Below are positions 1 to 7,130 of a DNA stretch of 11,610 nt, piece by piece. Source of the DNA: Planctomycetaceae bacterium (GTDB lineage Bacteria > Planctomycetota > Planctomycetia > Pirellulales > Pirellulaceae). Both the position numbers and the translations under genes were made by a program. Location: NCBI GenBank assembly GCA_012965455.1, contig DTSG01000270.1:1-11610 (forward strand). The letters are read 5' to 3'. The notes beneath the pieces are model-generated. The model worked only from the letters and a program-made list of their open reading frames with translations. It did no database searches and was not told the DNA's origin. The first letter of the stretch is position 1. Every line of letters begins with the position of its first letter.

Positions 1-1
1 A

Positions 2-451
2 ATAATCGATGACGCGCTTGTGCTGCTTGAACGAGAACTATCTAAGTACCGTATCAATTTAGAAACGACCATTGAGGAAATTCCGGACACACTGTGCAAC
101 GGAAACCAAATCCAACAAGTTCTCCTCAACCTATTAACCAATGCACGACAAGCGATTGACATGGGCGGCACGATCTGGTTGAAACTTCAGCACGATGAGG
201 CCGAACAAATGACCATTCTCACAATTCGAGATTCTGGTTGTGGCATTCCACAAGATCAACTACCTCAGATTCTTGATCCGTTCTACAGCACGAAAGATGG
301 GCCCGATGAAAGCGGTAAAGGAGGTACTGGATTGGGATTATCCTCCTGCCACAAAATCATCACCAACCACGACGGACGCATGAAAATCGAAAGCACTGTG
401 GGAGTTGGCACTCAGTTCACGATTCTACTGCCCACGGCGAAAGCCGCTTAA
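2..451 (+). CDS. Sensor histidine kinase, C-terminal ATPase domain (5' end outside window)
   Basis: Partial gene: the reading frame is open from the first complete codon, so the true start lies upstream of the window. The visible 149 residues are a nearly complete HATPase_c domain, which binds ATP and phosphorylates a histidine on the missing dimerisation domain in a two-component pathway. All ATP-site boxes can be read in order: N box (NQIQQVLLNLLTNARQAI), G1 box (DSGCGI), F box (DPFYSTK) and G2 box (GGTGLGLS). The protein ends soon after the last beta strand (GTQFTILLPTA), so no receiver domain follows it. The box pattern resembles NtrB-type or PAS-containing soluble kinases, but the sensing part and the partner regulator are not visible. 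A GTG at position 20 is internal and is not a credible start. It converges with the Nudix gene, 88 bases away. The domain call is firm; the signal sensed cannot be judged. Confidence 0.93.
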   Translation: MIDDALVLLERELSKYRINLETTIEEIPDTLCNGNQIQQVLLNLLTNARQAIDMGGTIWLKLQHDEAEQMTILTIRDSGCGIPQDQLPQILDPFYSTKDGPDESGKGGTGLGLSSCHKIITNHDGRMKIESTVGVGTQFTILLPTAKAA

Positions 452-539
452 CACGCCCTGCCAATCAATGGCAATACACCAATAAGCGTCCATCCATGCG
501 TTGCTGCACCTAAATAGTTCATCCAATAAATCCCATACA

Positions 540-971
540 TTAGGATTTCTTGTCAAAGAACTCTTCGGCTTCGACAAGCAACGGGTTAATCGTCTTTTCT
601 TGCAAATCATGTGGTGGAGACCAATCAACCCAGCGGTATCCGACATGCTCAGTCACGTTGACTTTCGCTTTGCGACCTTTTTTGAGCTTAGCCATATAGA
701 TCACCAGTCGTTTTTGAACATCTTTGCCGCGTCCCTTCCAGTTGGACACTTTATAGGTTTGCTCAAAACGAAACCCTTTTATCAGTTTGATCGACTCCGC
801 ATCAATTCCGGTCTCTTCCGTGAATTCACGCAAGGCACATTCCCGTTTCGTCTCTCCTGGATCAACATGCCCCTTAGGTAAGTCCCAGCGACTGGCATGC
901 TGCATAATTAGAAACTGTTTGTGGGTTTTTTTGCGGAATAACAAAATCCCACAAGACATCACTTCTTTCAT
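540..971 (-). CDS. Nudix hydrolase, Ap4A-hydrolase-like
   Basis: A small Nudix-fold pyrophosphohydrolase that hydrolyses a nucleoside diphosphate linked to another group. The Nudix box lies at residues 34-56: GHVDPGE, then the helix REFTEETGI, matching GX5EX7REUXEEXGU with all the metal-binding glutamates present. The RWDLPKGHVDPGE stretch before it is typical of diadenosine tetraphosphate (Ap4A) hydrolases of the NUDT2 kind, so Ap4A is the likely substrate by inference, although Nudix substrate prediction is weak. With this start it has 143 residues, close to the usual single-domain length. I chose the ATG at 971 because the fold begins just after it (SCGILLFR) and an AAGGA lies upstream, though 12 bases away. 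An ATG at 1001 adds 10 residues and has no ribosome binding site; an ATG at 959 is also possible. It follows the beta-propeller gene on the same strand by about 60 bases and may be co-transcribed with it. Confidence 0.88.
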   Translation of the reverse strand: MKEVMSCGILLFRKKTHKQFLIMQHASRWDLPKGHVDPGETKRECALREFTEETGIDAESIKLIKGFRFEQTYKVSNWKGRGKDVQKRLVIYMAKLKKGRKAKVNVTEHVGYRWVDWSPPHDLQEKTINPLLVEAEEFFDKKS

Positions 972-1033
972 CGTACAAGCTGTTCCTTCGCCAACCAACA
1001 TTTAACTGCATGAAAAACTAACTCGCAAAAAGA

Positions 1034-2137
1034 CTAATTCTCCGGAATCATAAAATCCGCAATAAATAACTGACTCTGGTGCTCATCGGTTCGCGTGCTA
1101 GTCCACATCAACTGTTTTCCATTTGGTGAAAATACAGGTAACACATCTGCTGCCACATTATCAGTCACTCGCACAGGCTCCTCAATGGCAAACTGGCCCG
1201 AGTCCGATATCGAGTACTTTGCCAACCAGAGGTCGTAGTTAGGCCGCCCACCGGTGGAATGATCAGCTCCAGACCAAATCAAGTATGGTTTATTCGGATG
1301 CCAGTATGGCCCCCAATTAACACCGGTCGTATCAGTTAATGCTCGTTCATTTTTCCCATCAACGCCGATCACATAGATTTGCAACATATGCTCCTCTTTG
1401 CGATCACTGCGAAAAATAACCCATTTGCCACACGGGGAAATAAACGGCCCACCGTCATAACCTTTAGCATTCGTCAACTGCCGCACTTTGCGACCGTTAG
1501 ACTTCATGATATACAAATCAGGATCACCGTCGCGAGTACTACAAAATGCAATCCATTTACCGTCACTTGAGTAGGCACCTTCGGCATCATACCCATCAGC
1601 AGTGGTCAGACGCTTCAAGATATTTCCATCTAAATCCGCAACATACATATCGGTATGTGGATCAAAGGGCCAGGAATACCTGCGACGCACTCCGTTCTTA
1701 CGATCCTCTGCCTGTTGCTTAATCTCCGCTTGTTCTGTTTCCGTCATCTGCGGATCTGTGTGACTTGACGAATACATAATCCGTTTTCCGTCGAGCGAAA
1801 AATAACTGCAAGTCGTACGTCCACGTCCGGTGCTGAGCATTCGTGGACGACCACCGGCTAACGGCTGCGTATAAATTTGGTAAAACGGATAATCCTTGGT
1901 AATTGCTTGATAGATAATCTGCGTCGCATCTGGTGAAAAATAACCCTCGCCCGCTTTAACAAAACCACTGGTGACTTGGCGTATATTCTTGAGGTATGTC
2001 GTTTCAACGCTAAGGCCGGTGTCACTCGCTGATTGAGCCGCTACTGTACCCACCGTTACCAGGAGTACCGCTAACGCCAGAAACCAACTGAACGATGTAA
2101 CCACAATTGACTTCATGATCGACCTAACTATTTCCAT
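1034..2137 (-). CDS. Exported TolB-like PD40 beta-propeller protein
   Basis: A 367-residue protein with an N-terminal signal peptide: a hydrophobic run at about residues 10-31 (SIVVTSFSWFLALAVLLV region) ends in VAAQ, a plausible signal peptidase I site, so it is probably periplasmic. The rest is a row of PD40/WD40-like blades with the pattern FSPDGKxIxxxS. Copies can be read at about residues 66 (YFSPDATQIIY), 112 (YFSLDGKRIMYSS), 188 (YSSDGKWIAFCSTRDGDPD), 232 (ISPCGKWVIFRSDR), 278 (YWHPNKPYLIWSG) and 335 (FSPNGKQLMWTSTRTDE), giving a probable six-bladed propeller. Such domains occur in TolB and in dipeptidyl-peptidase N-termini, but no peptidase domain is present here, so a binding or scaffold role is inferred. 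The start at 2137 is ATG with AAGGA nine bases upstream. A TTG nine bases further out abuts the AAGGA and is therefore unlikely. The gene is divergent from the adenosyltransferase and upstream of the Nudix gene. Confidence 0.85.
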   Translation of the reverse strand: MEIVRSIMKSIVVTSFSWFLALAVLLVTVGTVAAQSASDTGLSVETTYLKNIRQVTSGFVKAGEGYFSPDATQIIYQAITKDYPFYQIYTQPLAGGRPRMLSTGRGRTTCSYFSLDGKRIMYSSSHTDPQMTETEQAEIKQQAEDRKNGVRRRYSWPFDPHTDMYVADLDGNILKRLTTADGYDAEGAYSSDGKWIAFCSTRDGDPDLYIMKSNGRKVRQLTNAKGYDGGPFISPCGKWVIFRSDRKEEHMLQIYVIGVDGKNERALTDTTGVNWGPYWHPNKPYLIWSGADHSTGGRPNYDLWLAKYSISDSGQFAIEEPVRVTDNVAADVLPVFSPNGKQLMWTSTRTDEHQSQLFIADFMIPEN

Positions 2138-2146
2138 TGCACCCAA

Positions 2147-2151
2147 TCCTT
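2147..2151 (-). promoter_or_regulatory. Ribosome binding site of the PD40 propeller gene
   Basis: AAGGA on the minus strand, nine bases before the ATG at 2137. It decides the start, because the longer frame beginning with TTG at 2146 would directly touch it. Confidence 0.6.
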
Positions 2152-2295
2152 AATAAATAACGCATTTCATTTCACACTCCCCAATGTAACAAAGTAGCAA
2201 AGCAATCGCTATAATCAAACCGACTCACAATTCAGCTAGATAGTTCACGCACACGTAGTTGTGTTTTATTCCGATTAATAAAATGAGGCAGCATC

Positions 2296-2832
2296 ATGAA
2301 AATATATACCCGCGGAGGCGACCAAGGCGAAACTGGACTCGTCGGCGGCGGCCGCATAAAAAAGACTGCCCCACAAATTGCAGCCGTCGGTAGTTTAGAT
2401 GAACTTAACGCACAACTTGGTGTTATCCGCAGTTTCGACGTTCGAGCAGACCTTGATCAGATGTTGCAAGGGATTCAATCGCGGCTGTTTGATGTTGGAG
2501 CGATTGTAGCGGAGGGGCCGGTTGGAGAATCCAACATCGAATTGTCCGAACAAGACAGCGTAGCTCTAGAGAGCCTGATTGATATGCTAGAGCAAGACCT
2601 CGCTCCGCTAAAGAAGTTCATTTTACCAGGTGGGAATCCTGTCGCGGCCCAGACCCACTTGGCCCGAACTGTTTGTCGCCGTGCTGAACGAGATGTGTTC
2701 ATCGGGGCGCCAACTACCAACCCCAAGTTGCCAATGGTCTTTAAATACCTCAACCGCTTGTCCGATTTTTTATTCGTGCTCGCGCGCACCTTTAACTCGC
2801 TGCACGACACGACCGAATCGACTTGGCATTAA
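2296..2832 (+). CDS. pduO: PduO-type cob(I)alamin adenosyltransferase
   Basis: It transfers the adenosyl group of ATP to reduced cobalamin, making adenosylcobalamin, the cofactor of enzymes such as methylmalonyl-CoA mutase and class II ribonucleotide reductase; it acts in the cytoplasm. The 178 residues match the PduO/MMAB family over their whole length. The ATP-binding N-terminus TRGGDQGETGL is at residues 5-15, followed by VGSLDELNAQLG (31-42), KFILPGG (107-113), the arginine-rich ATP/cobalamin helix ARTVCRRAERD (123-133) and the C-terminal NRLSDFLFVLAR (153-164). The start has a GAGG seven bases upstream. It stands alone with no cobalamin synthesis neighbours, as expected of a salvage or cofactor-repair enzyme. 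Its stop codon overlaps that of the convergent gene. The symbol follows the family name; no propanediol operon is present, and MMAB/cobO-type naming would be equally acceptable. Confidence 0.95.
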   Translation: MKIYTRGGDQGETGLVGGGRIKKTAPQIAAVGSLDELNAQLGVIRSFDVRADLDQMLQGIQSRLFDVGAIVAEGPVGESNIELSEQDSVALESLIDMLEQDLAPLKKFILPGGNPVAAQTHLARTVCRRAERDVFIGAPTTNPKLPMVFKYLNRLSDFLFVLARTFNSLHDTTESTWH

Positions 2833-3551
2833 TATTCGACTTCGCTCCAAACATCCATTCCTAGGCGACAGCAAAGTTCATCAAATCGTCGCTGCAGAAT
2901 TGGGCTCGACGCATGCACATGATCCGCTTCGGTAAGAAACTGCATATCTTCCATCGGCCACACATCCGCTTCAAAAAGAATTTCTTCAAACGGGGTCAAG
3001 TCATGGGCATACACCATTAACATCTTGTGCTCATCAAACTGCACTTCCATTTGATCCTGAGCATTGATTACTGCCACACCGGTGCAGCCGTCTTGCATCA
3101 ATAGGTTTTCAAAATCGCAGAACATACTCTTCAAAACCGGTGAATCGATGTGCTCTCGGTATAAGTCCACATGACTTCCGTCACGCTGTTGGTGACTGGT
3201 TTCGAGGACGACGTCGACAACATTTCCAAGAGGATTGAGCAAATCCAAAAACAAATCAAATACGGTTGCTCGCGTCGCCGATGCGAGAATCATTGGCAAC
3301 ATAACACCTTGCTTGGAATCGGAATACGTATCACGACGATACCCTTGTCGCGGCACAATTTCCGCTCTCCTGCTCGGGCGAACCGCATCGGTTAACTGAA
3401 ATACTCCCGCTTGTGCCTTGGAAAACAAGGCTGCTGTGGACTGTTGATAGTCTTCAATTTCATGAGCAGAATCAAGTTGATTATTATGCGATTGATTACT
3501 ATTTGCCGATTGCGGGGATTCGTTAGAATCGTTAAGTGGCTCCTGATTCAT
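2829..3551 (-). CDS. Conserved-looking protein of unknown function
   Basis: I do not recognise this 240-residue protein. Residues 1-38 are low in complexity and rich in Asn, Ser, Gln and Glu, and look disordered. A basic stretch follows (RPSRRAEIVPRQGYRRD, about 58-74), then a folded alpha/beta-looking region from about 84 to the end with FDLFLDLLNPLGNVVDVVLETSH, a central QDGCTGVAVINAQDQMEVQFDEHK segment and a very acidic C-terminal third (PFEEILFEADVWPMED). There is no signal peptide, no membrane segment and no catalytic motif I can name, so it is probably cytoplasmic. The internal region reads like a real protein, with alternating hydrophobic strands and codon use like its neighbours. The start at 3551 has no clear ribosome binding site. 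It is convergent with the adenosyltransferase, sharing TTAA as both stop codons, and divergent from glnB across a 445-base gap. I suspect a planctomycete-restricted family. Confidence 0.75.
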   Translation of the reverse strand: MNQEPLNDSNESPQSANSNQSHNNQLDSAHEIEDYQQSTAALFSKAQAGVFQLTDAVRPSRRAEIVPRQGYRRDTYSDSKQGVMLPMILASATRATVFDLFLDLLNPLGNVVDVVLETSHQQRDGSHVDLYREHIDSPVLKSMFCDFENLLMQDGCTGVAVINAQDQMEVQFDEHKMLMVYAHDLTPFEEILFEADVWPMEDMQFLTEADHVHASSPILQRRFDELCCRLGMDVWSEVEY

Positions 3552-3785
3552 CGTAATTCAATTAATCCAGTCGTGAGGCTTGTGATGATTTTATGATTAG
3601 TGCCTATTGGTTTGGGTTCGTTGTCACTGCAACTTGTTAATCAAACCTACGCAAACCTAGGTCACGACTTTTCACGAAGCCGGATTAAGCTCCACGAATT
3701 CCAAAAACTTTCACAGGCGCGCTATGTAACCCCAGCAAAGCCACTATAAAAACGCACGAATTCCCCAATTCACGTCGATTCCTTG

Positions 3786-3887
3786 ACTCGATTCTGAGGG
3801 CCACGTGCAGCAGCTCTAGCGCTAGCGAGCTGCTACTATTTCTTATTACCGCCTTTCTTAGCACTTTTTGTTGCAACAGAATCGAGT
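3786..3887. repeat. 11-bp inverted repeat enclosing a second hairpin
   Basis: ACTCGATTCTG at 3786-3796 and its exact reverse complement CAGAATCGAGT at 3877-3887. With one bulged base the match extends by TTG/CAA. The 80 bases between contain the hairpin at 3809-3834. Position, 110 bases upstream of the glnB start, suggests a leader structure or a paired protein-binding site; this is inference. Confidence 0.5.
3809..3834. repeat. Hairpin with palindromic loop upstream of glnB
   Basis: A perfect 8-bp stem, AGCAGCTC (3809-3816) with GAGCTGCT (3827-3834), around a 10-base loop TAGCGCTAGC. The loop belongs to overlapping palindromes (CTAGCGCTAG and CGCTAGCG), so the DNA could also act as an operator. 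On the plus strand ACTATTTCTTATTA follows, too broken a T-run for a standard intrinsic terminator. A CACGTG palindrome lies just before it (3802-3807). Confidence 0.5.
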
Positions 3888-3987
3888 ACAATCACGTAGA
3901 AGCCACTTCACCTATCATTTTTCAGCCAGTGGAATAGGTTTAGTTGCATTAGCCCATTTTGAAATTTGTCTCATTACTGTTTCTCTT

Positions 3988-3991
3988 AGGA
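3988..3991 (+). promoter_or_regulatory. Ribosome binding site of glnB
   Basis: AGGA five bases before the ATG at 3997. It supports that start over the 43-residue longer frame opening at 3868, whose extra residues have no counterpart in PII proteins. Confidence 0.65.
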
Positions 3992-3996
3992 TCACA

Positions 3997-4335
3997 ATGA
4001 AAAAAATAGAAGCCATTATCCGGCATTTCAAACTTGAAGACGTCAAAAATTCTCTCGCAGATCAAGGCATCCATGGAATGACAGTCGCCGAGGTTAGAGG
4101 ATTTGGGCGACAAAAGGGACATTCCGAAATGTATCGCGGCACTGAATACGCCATCGACTTTGTCCCAAAAGTCAAACTAGAAATTGTTTGCACAGCTGAC
4201 AGCCTTAAGAAAGTGATTGACATTATTCTGCAAACAGCTCAAACCGGGAACATTGGCGACGGCAAAATTTTCATCACCGACCTATCGGACGTCATTCGCA
4301 TCCGTACCGGTGAAATGGGCGAAGACGCCATTTAG
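3997..4335 (+). CDS. glnB: Nitrogen regulatory protein PII
   Basis: A trimeric cytoplasmic signal protein that reads 2-oxoglutarate, ATP and ADP and relays nitrogen and energy status to targets such as glutamine synthetase adenylyltransferase, NtrB-type kinases or ammonium channels. Its 112 residues equal the family length. It starts MKKIEAIIRHFKLEDVK, has the T-loop GFGRQKGHSEMYRGTEY with Tyr51, the uridylylation site, at exactly the E. coli position, then the B-loop TAQTGNIGDGKIF (about 83-95) and the C-terminal IRIRTGE. A conserved Tyr51 together with a glnD gene 44 bases downstream strongly suggests regulation by uridylylation. The start at 3997 has AGGA at a good distance; the frame is open upstream to 3868 but those residues are not part of the family. 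The choice of glnB over glnK is not firm: no amtB is next to it, which favours glnB, but the two paralogues cannot be separated by sequence alone here. Confidence 0.96.
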   Translation: MKKIEAIIRHFKLEDVKNSLADQGIHGMTVAEVRGFGRQKGHSEMYRGTEYAIDFVPKVKLEIVCTADSLKKVIDIILQTAQTGNIGDGKIFITDLSDVIRIRTGEMGEDAI

Positions 4336-4379
4336 CGTGGTTTCGCATTTCGTCCGCTTCTACTTGTGACACTGTACTT

Positions 4380-7088
4380 ATGTCGAGCGCCCATTGTTTT
4401 AATAAAGCTGTTAACCAAGCGCGCGAGGATTTAGCGGCGCGGCGCAAGCGACTCAAATCACAGCATGACAAAGGTTCACCGGGCATCCAAGTCTGCGCTG
4501 GTTTAGCCGACATGCTTGACGGCATCATTCTCGATCTATATCAAGCGGCACTCGACAGTGTCACCAGCAGTGATGCAGAGCGAGAAATATTAGAGCATAA
4601 CATCGCGTTGGTTCCTCACGGAGGCTACGGTCGGCAGGACGTCGCACCCTATAGCGATGTGGACTTGATGCTTCTATGTACCTCAGCAAGTCAACCTGGC
4701 GTGACCAAACTAGCTCGAGCGCTCTCTCAAAATATCTACGATGTCGGACTGACACTTGGCTTTTCAACTCGTACCAATAAAGAAGCAATTAGCTTAGCGT
4801 TACAAGACCCCAAAATATTCACGTCACTTATCGAATCACGGTTTTTGCACGGCAGTGTGCAACTATTTACCAATTTCTTTTCGCGATTTAAAACCCGTTC
4901 CCGCCGTAAATGGAAATCTGTCTTGCAGTTAGTCGCTCAGGCTCGGCGGGATGAACGCGCGACGGTCGGGGCTGCGGTTCACGTATTAAAACCAAATGTC
5001 AAACGGTCACCTGGTTCATTACGAGATTTACAATATGTACGATGGCTGGGCTTCCTCGTACACGGAGAACAAGAACCCCAGGAACTCTATCGCCGCAACA
5101 TCCTCAGCAAAGCCGACTATAAAATAATTCGTAGCGGGCGTGACTATCTCTTGCAACTGCGAAATGAAATGCACTTTCATGCGGGAAAAGCACAAGATGT
5201 ATTAAACCCCAATGAACAAATGCGACTGGCTACCCTGAATGGCTTTGAGGATCAAGATGATCGACTAGCCGTCGAGCAATTCATGCAACACTATTTCAAT
5301 TGCACGAGCCAAGTGCGGTACACAGCTAAGCATTTTTACGCCTCCAGTAAACCGCGAGGCTGGAGGACTCGTCTGGCCTTTCCCGGATTCGTTCGCATCT
5401 TACATGGAAAATTTCGTCTCGGACCAAGTAATATCGGCGCCGTTCCAAAACATCTCGATCAGATTAAAACGAACCTAGAAGATGTCTTGCAGTTGATGGA
5501 ATTGGCAAGCCATTACAATCGGCGGATTGACCATGCAACTTGGACCGCTATTCGAAACACGATGATCAGTTCCAAAGAGATTGAGTTATCCCAACCTGTG
5601 GCCGCACAATTCATGGCGTTGCTTTCCAAACCGGTGCGCCTTGGCGATCAATTACGTCGCTTACACCGCATGCGAGTATTGGAAAAATGCATCCCTGCTT
5701 TCCATCACGCACGCTGCCTGCTGCAATTTAATGAATACCATAAGTACACAGTCGACGAACATTCGCTACAAGCAGTTGAGTTTGCCACCGCGTTTGCGCA
5801 AGAAACATCTACGCTGGGCAAAACGTATTCTGGTCTAACCAACAAAGGCTTGATGCACTTAACGCTGTTGTTGCATGACTTGGGAAAAGGATTCCCGGGC
5901 GACCACAGTGAAGTTGGTGAAACGATCGCTCGCGAAACCGCCAAACGCCTTGGACTTTCCAAACATGACACCGAGGTCCTAGCGTGGCTCGTGTTGAAAC
6001 ACCTCAGAATGGCACACACCGCATTTCGGCATGACTTGCAAGACGAAAACGTCATTGTCCGTTTTGCAGCTGAAGTCGGTTCCGTTGAAAAACTTAATAT
6101 GCTGTTCATTATGACATGTGCCGACTTAGCAGCCGTGGGACCCAACGTACTTAACCAGTGGAAGCAAGACTTGATTACCGAGCTGTTTCAAAAAACAAAA
6201 CAACAACTCTCCGGAAAATCTACCGGCAAGTACGCGCAAGATTGGATCACGCTACAAAGTGAGAAACTATTAGCGCAACTCTCGTCGACATTGGATACAT
6301 CGAAAGAGTCGGTCACAGTCTCCGGAGCAAATAAATCCACTGAGCCAAACAAATCATACCAAGCATGTCAAAACTATATCGACATGCTCCCGCCCGCCAT
6401 GCTGGTCAACAAACAACTCTCCGCCACAGCCGAATACTTGCAAGCAGTTATGCAAATCGAAGATGACCAAATAAAAACTTGGGCGCGATTCCATCCACAA
6501 CAAAATGTTGTGGAGTACGCTATCGCCGCAAAAGCCGATTCTCTCGCAGGTTGCTTCCATCGTATCACGGGGGTTCTTTCCAGCCAACAAAACTCCATAT
6601 TGAGTGTTGAAATTATCGAACTTCCTAACGGACATGTCCTAGACCGTTTCTTTGTCACAGACTTGGCAAGTAATCAGGAACCGCCAGTACACCGGTTGGA
6701 CGATATCCAAGAAAAAATCAATCGCTCGATTCAAGAACAAAAAGCGAGCAAGCCAAGTTTCCCGACGGTTTGGTCGGGGACGTCCGAAACAACCGCAGCG
6801 GAACTCAACCCGCTGCCCACTAAGGTCAACTTGGATAATGTCACCGCAGAAAAATATACGATCGTTACCGTCTTCGCCTACGATCGCATTGGCTTGTTGT
6901 ACAAAATCACCAAAGCCCTGTATGATTTGAAGTGTGAGATTCACTTAGCAAAAATCGGAACTTATATCGACCAAGTCGTCGATGTTTTTTACGTGACGGA
7001 TCGCGAGAATAATAAAATCGATTCCAAAGAACGTCTGGACAACATTCGAGAAACTTTGCTTGCTAAAATCGAAAGAACCAACAAATAA
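4380..7088 (+). CDS. glnD: [Protein-PII] uridylyltransferase / uridylyl-removing enzyme
   Basis: It adds UMP to Tyr51 of PII when glutamine is low and removes it when glutamine is high, acting as the cell's glutamine sensor. It has 902 residues, close to the roughly 890 of E. coli GlnD. Domains in order: an N-terminal nucleotidyltransferase with GGYGRQDVAPYSDVDL at 81-96 (metal-binding Asp93 and Asp95); a GlnD PII-uridylylase region to about 400; an HD phosphohydrolase domain with His461 (DEHSLQAVE) and the HD pair His499-Asp500 (LLLHDLGKG); and two C-terminal ACT domains, about 711-762 (VEYAIAAKADSLAGCF to RFFVTD) and about 825-877 (YTIVTVFAYDRIGLLYKITKAL to DVFYVTD), which bind glutamine. 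All motifs needed for both activities are present. A linker of about 70 residues between the HD and ACT parts is poorly conserved. It lies 44 bases after glnB, probably in one transcript. The ATG at 4380 has no clear ribosome binding site, so a slightly different start cannot be excluded. Confidence 0.97.
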   Translation: MSSAHCFNKAVNQAREDLAARRKRLKSQHDKGSPGIQVCAGLADMLDGIILDLYQAALDSVTSSDAEREILEHNIALVPHGGYGRQDVAPYSDVDLMLLCTSASQPGVTKLARALSQNIYDVGLTLGFSTRTNKEAISLALQDPKIFTSLIESRFLHGSVQLFTNFFSRFKTRSRRKWKSVLQLVAQARRDERATVGAAVHVLKPNVKRSPGSLRDLQYVRWLGFLVHGEQEPQELYRRNILSKADYKIIRSGRDYLLQLRNEMHFHAGKAQDVLNPNEQMRLATLNGFEDQDDRLAVEQFMQHYFNCTSQVRYTAKHFYASSKPRGWRTRLAFPGFVRILHGKFRLGPSNIGAVPKHLDQIKTNLEDVLQLMELASHYNRRIDHATWTAIRNTMISSKEIELSQPVAAQFMALLSKPVRLGDQLRRLHRMRVLEKCIPAFHHARCLLQFNEYHKYTVDEHSLQAVEFATAFAQETSTLGKTYSGLTNKGLMHLTLLLHDLGKGFPGDHSEVGETIARETAKRLGLSKHDTEVLAWLVLKHLRMAHTAFRHDLQDENVIVRFAAEVGSVEKLNMLFIMTCADLAAVGPNVLNQWKQDLITELFQKTKQQLSGKSTGKYAQDWITLQSEKLLAQLSSTLDTSKESVTVSGANKSTEPNKSYQACQNYIDMLPPAMLVNKQLSATAEYLQAVMQIEDDQIKTWARFHPQQNVVEYAIAAKADSLAGCFHRITGVLSSQQNSILSVEIIELPNGHVLDRFFVTDLASNQEPPVHRLDDIQEKINRSIQEQKASKPSFPTVWSGTSETTAAELNPLPTKVNLDNVTAEKYTIVTVFAYDRIGLLYKITKALYDLKCEIHLAKIGTYIDQVVDVFYVTDRENNKIDSKERLDNIRETLLAKIERTNK

Positions 7089-7130
7089 CATTCGTCCCTG
7101 GACGCAACATTTTTTACGGAGTTTTCCCCT

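Larger units (their letters stand above)
3552..3996. promoter_or_regulatory. Divergent control region between the unknown gene and glnB
   Basis: 445 bases without a credible gene. It holds: a tandem pair of CAAACCTA, 10 bases apart (3642 and 3652), with GGTTTG inverted at 3609; CACGAA copies at 3673, 3693 and 3755, the last two extended to CACGAATTCC; an 11-base inverted repeat at 3786-3796 and 3877-3887; and, inside it, a hairpin at 3809-3834. Promoters for both flanking genes must lie here, but I could not place a convincing -35/-10 pair or a proper sigma-54 site. Which elements act on which gene is unknown. Confidence 0.45.

Noticed and set aside
459..473. Short inverted repeat TGCCA/TGGCA after the kinase stop, as a terminator
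   Set aside because: A five-bp stem with no T-run on either strand.
501..881. Plus-strand frame of 126 residues opposite the Nudix gene
   Set aside because: Shadow of the minus-strand gene, whose Nudix box proves its frame.
3859..3876. Possible sigma-54 promoter (TAGCAC then TTGCA) ahead of glnB
   Set aside because: The -24 GG is AG and the gap to the GC is one base too long; sigma-54 is strict about both.
3685..3891. Small minus-strand reading frame of 68 residues in the glnB upstream gap
   Set aside because: No ribosome binding site, no recognisable motif, and it runs through the inverted repeats.
3903..3938. Interleaved pairs CCACT/AGTGG and CCTAT/ATAGG just upstream of glnB, pseudoknot-like
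   Set aside because: Only five bases each with a 12-base connecting loop; easily chance.
3868..3996. Longer N-terminus of PII opening at 3868
   Set aside because: The 43 extra residues have no counterpart in PII proteins, and a ribosome binding site sits just before the ATG at 3997.
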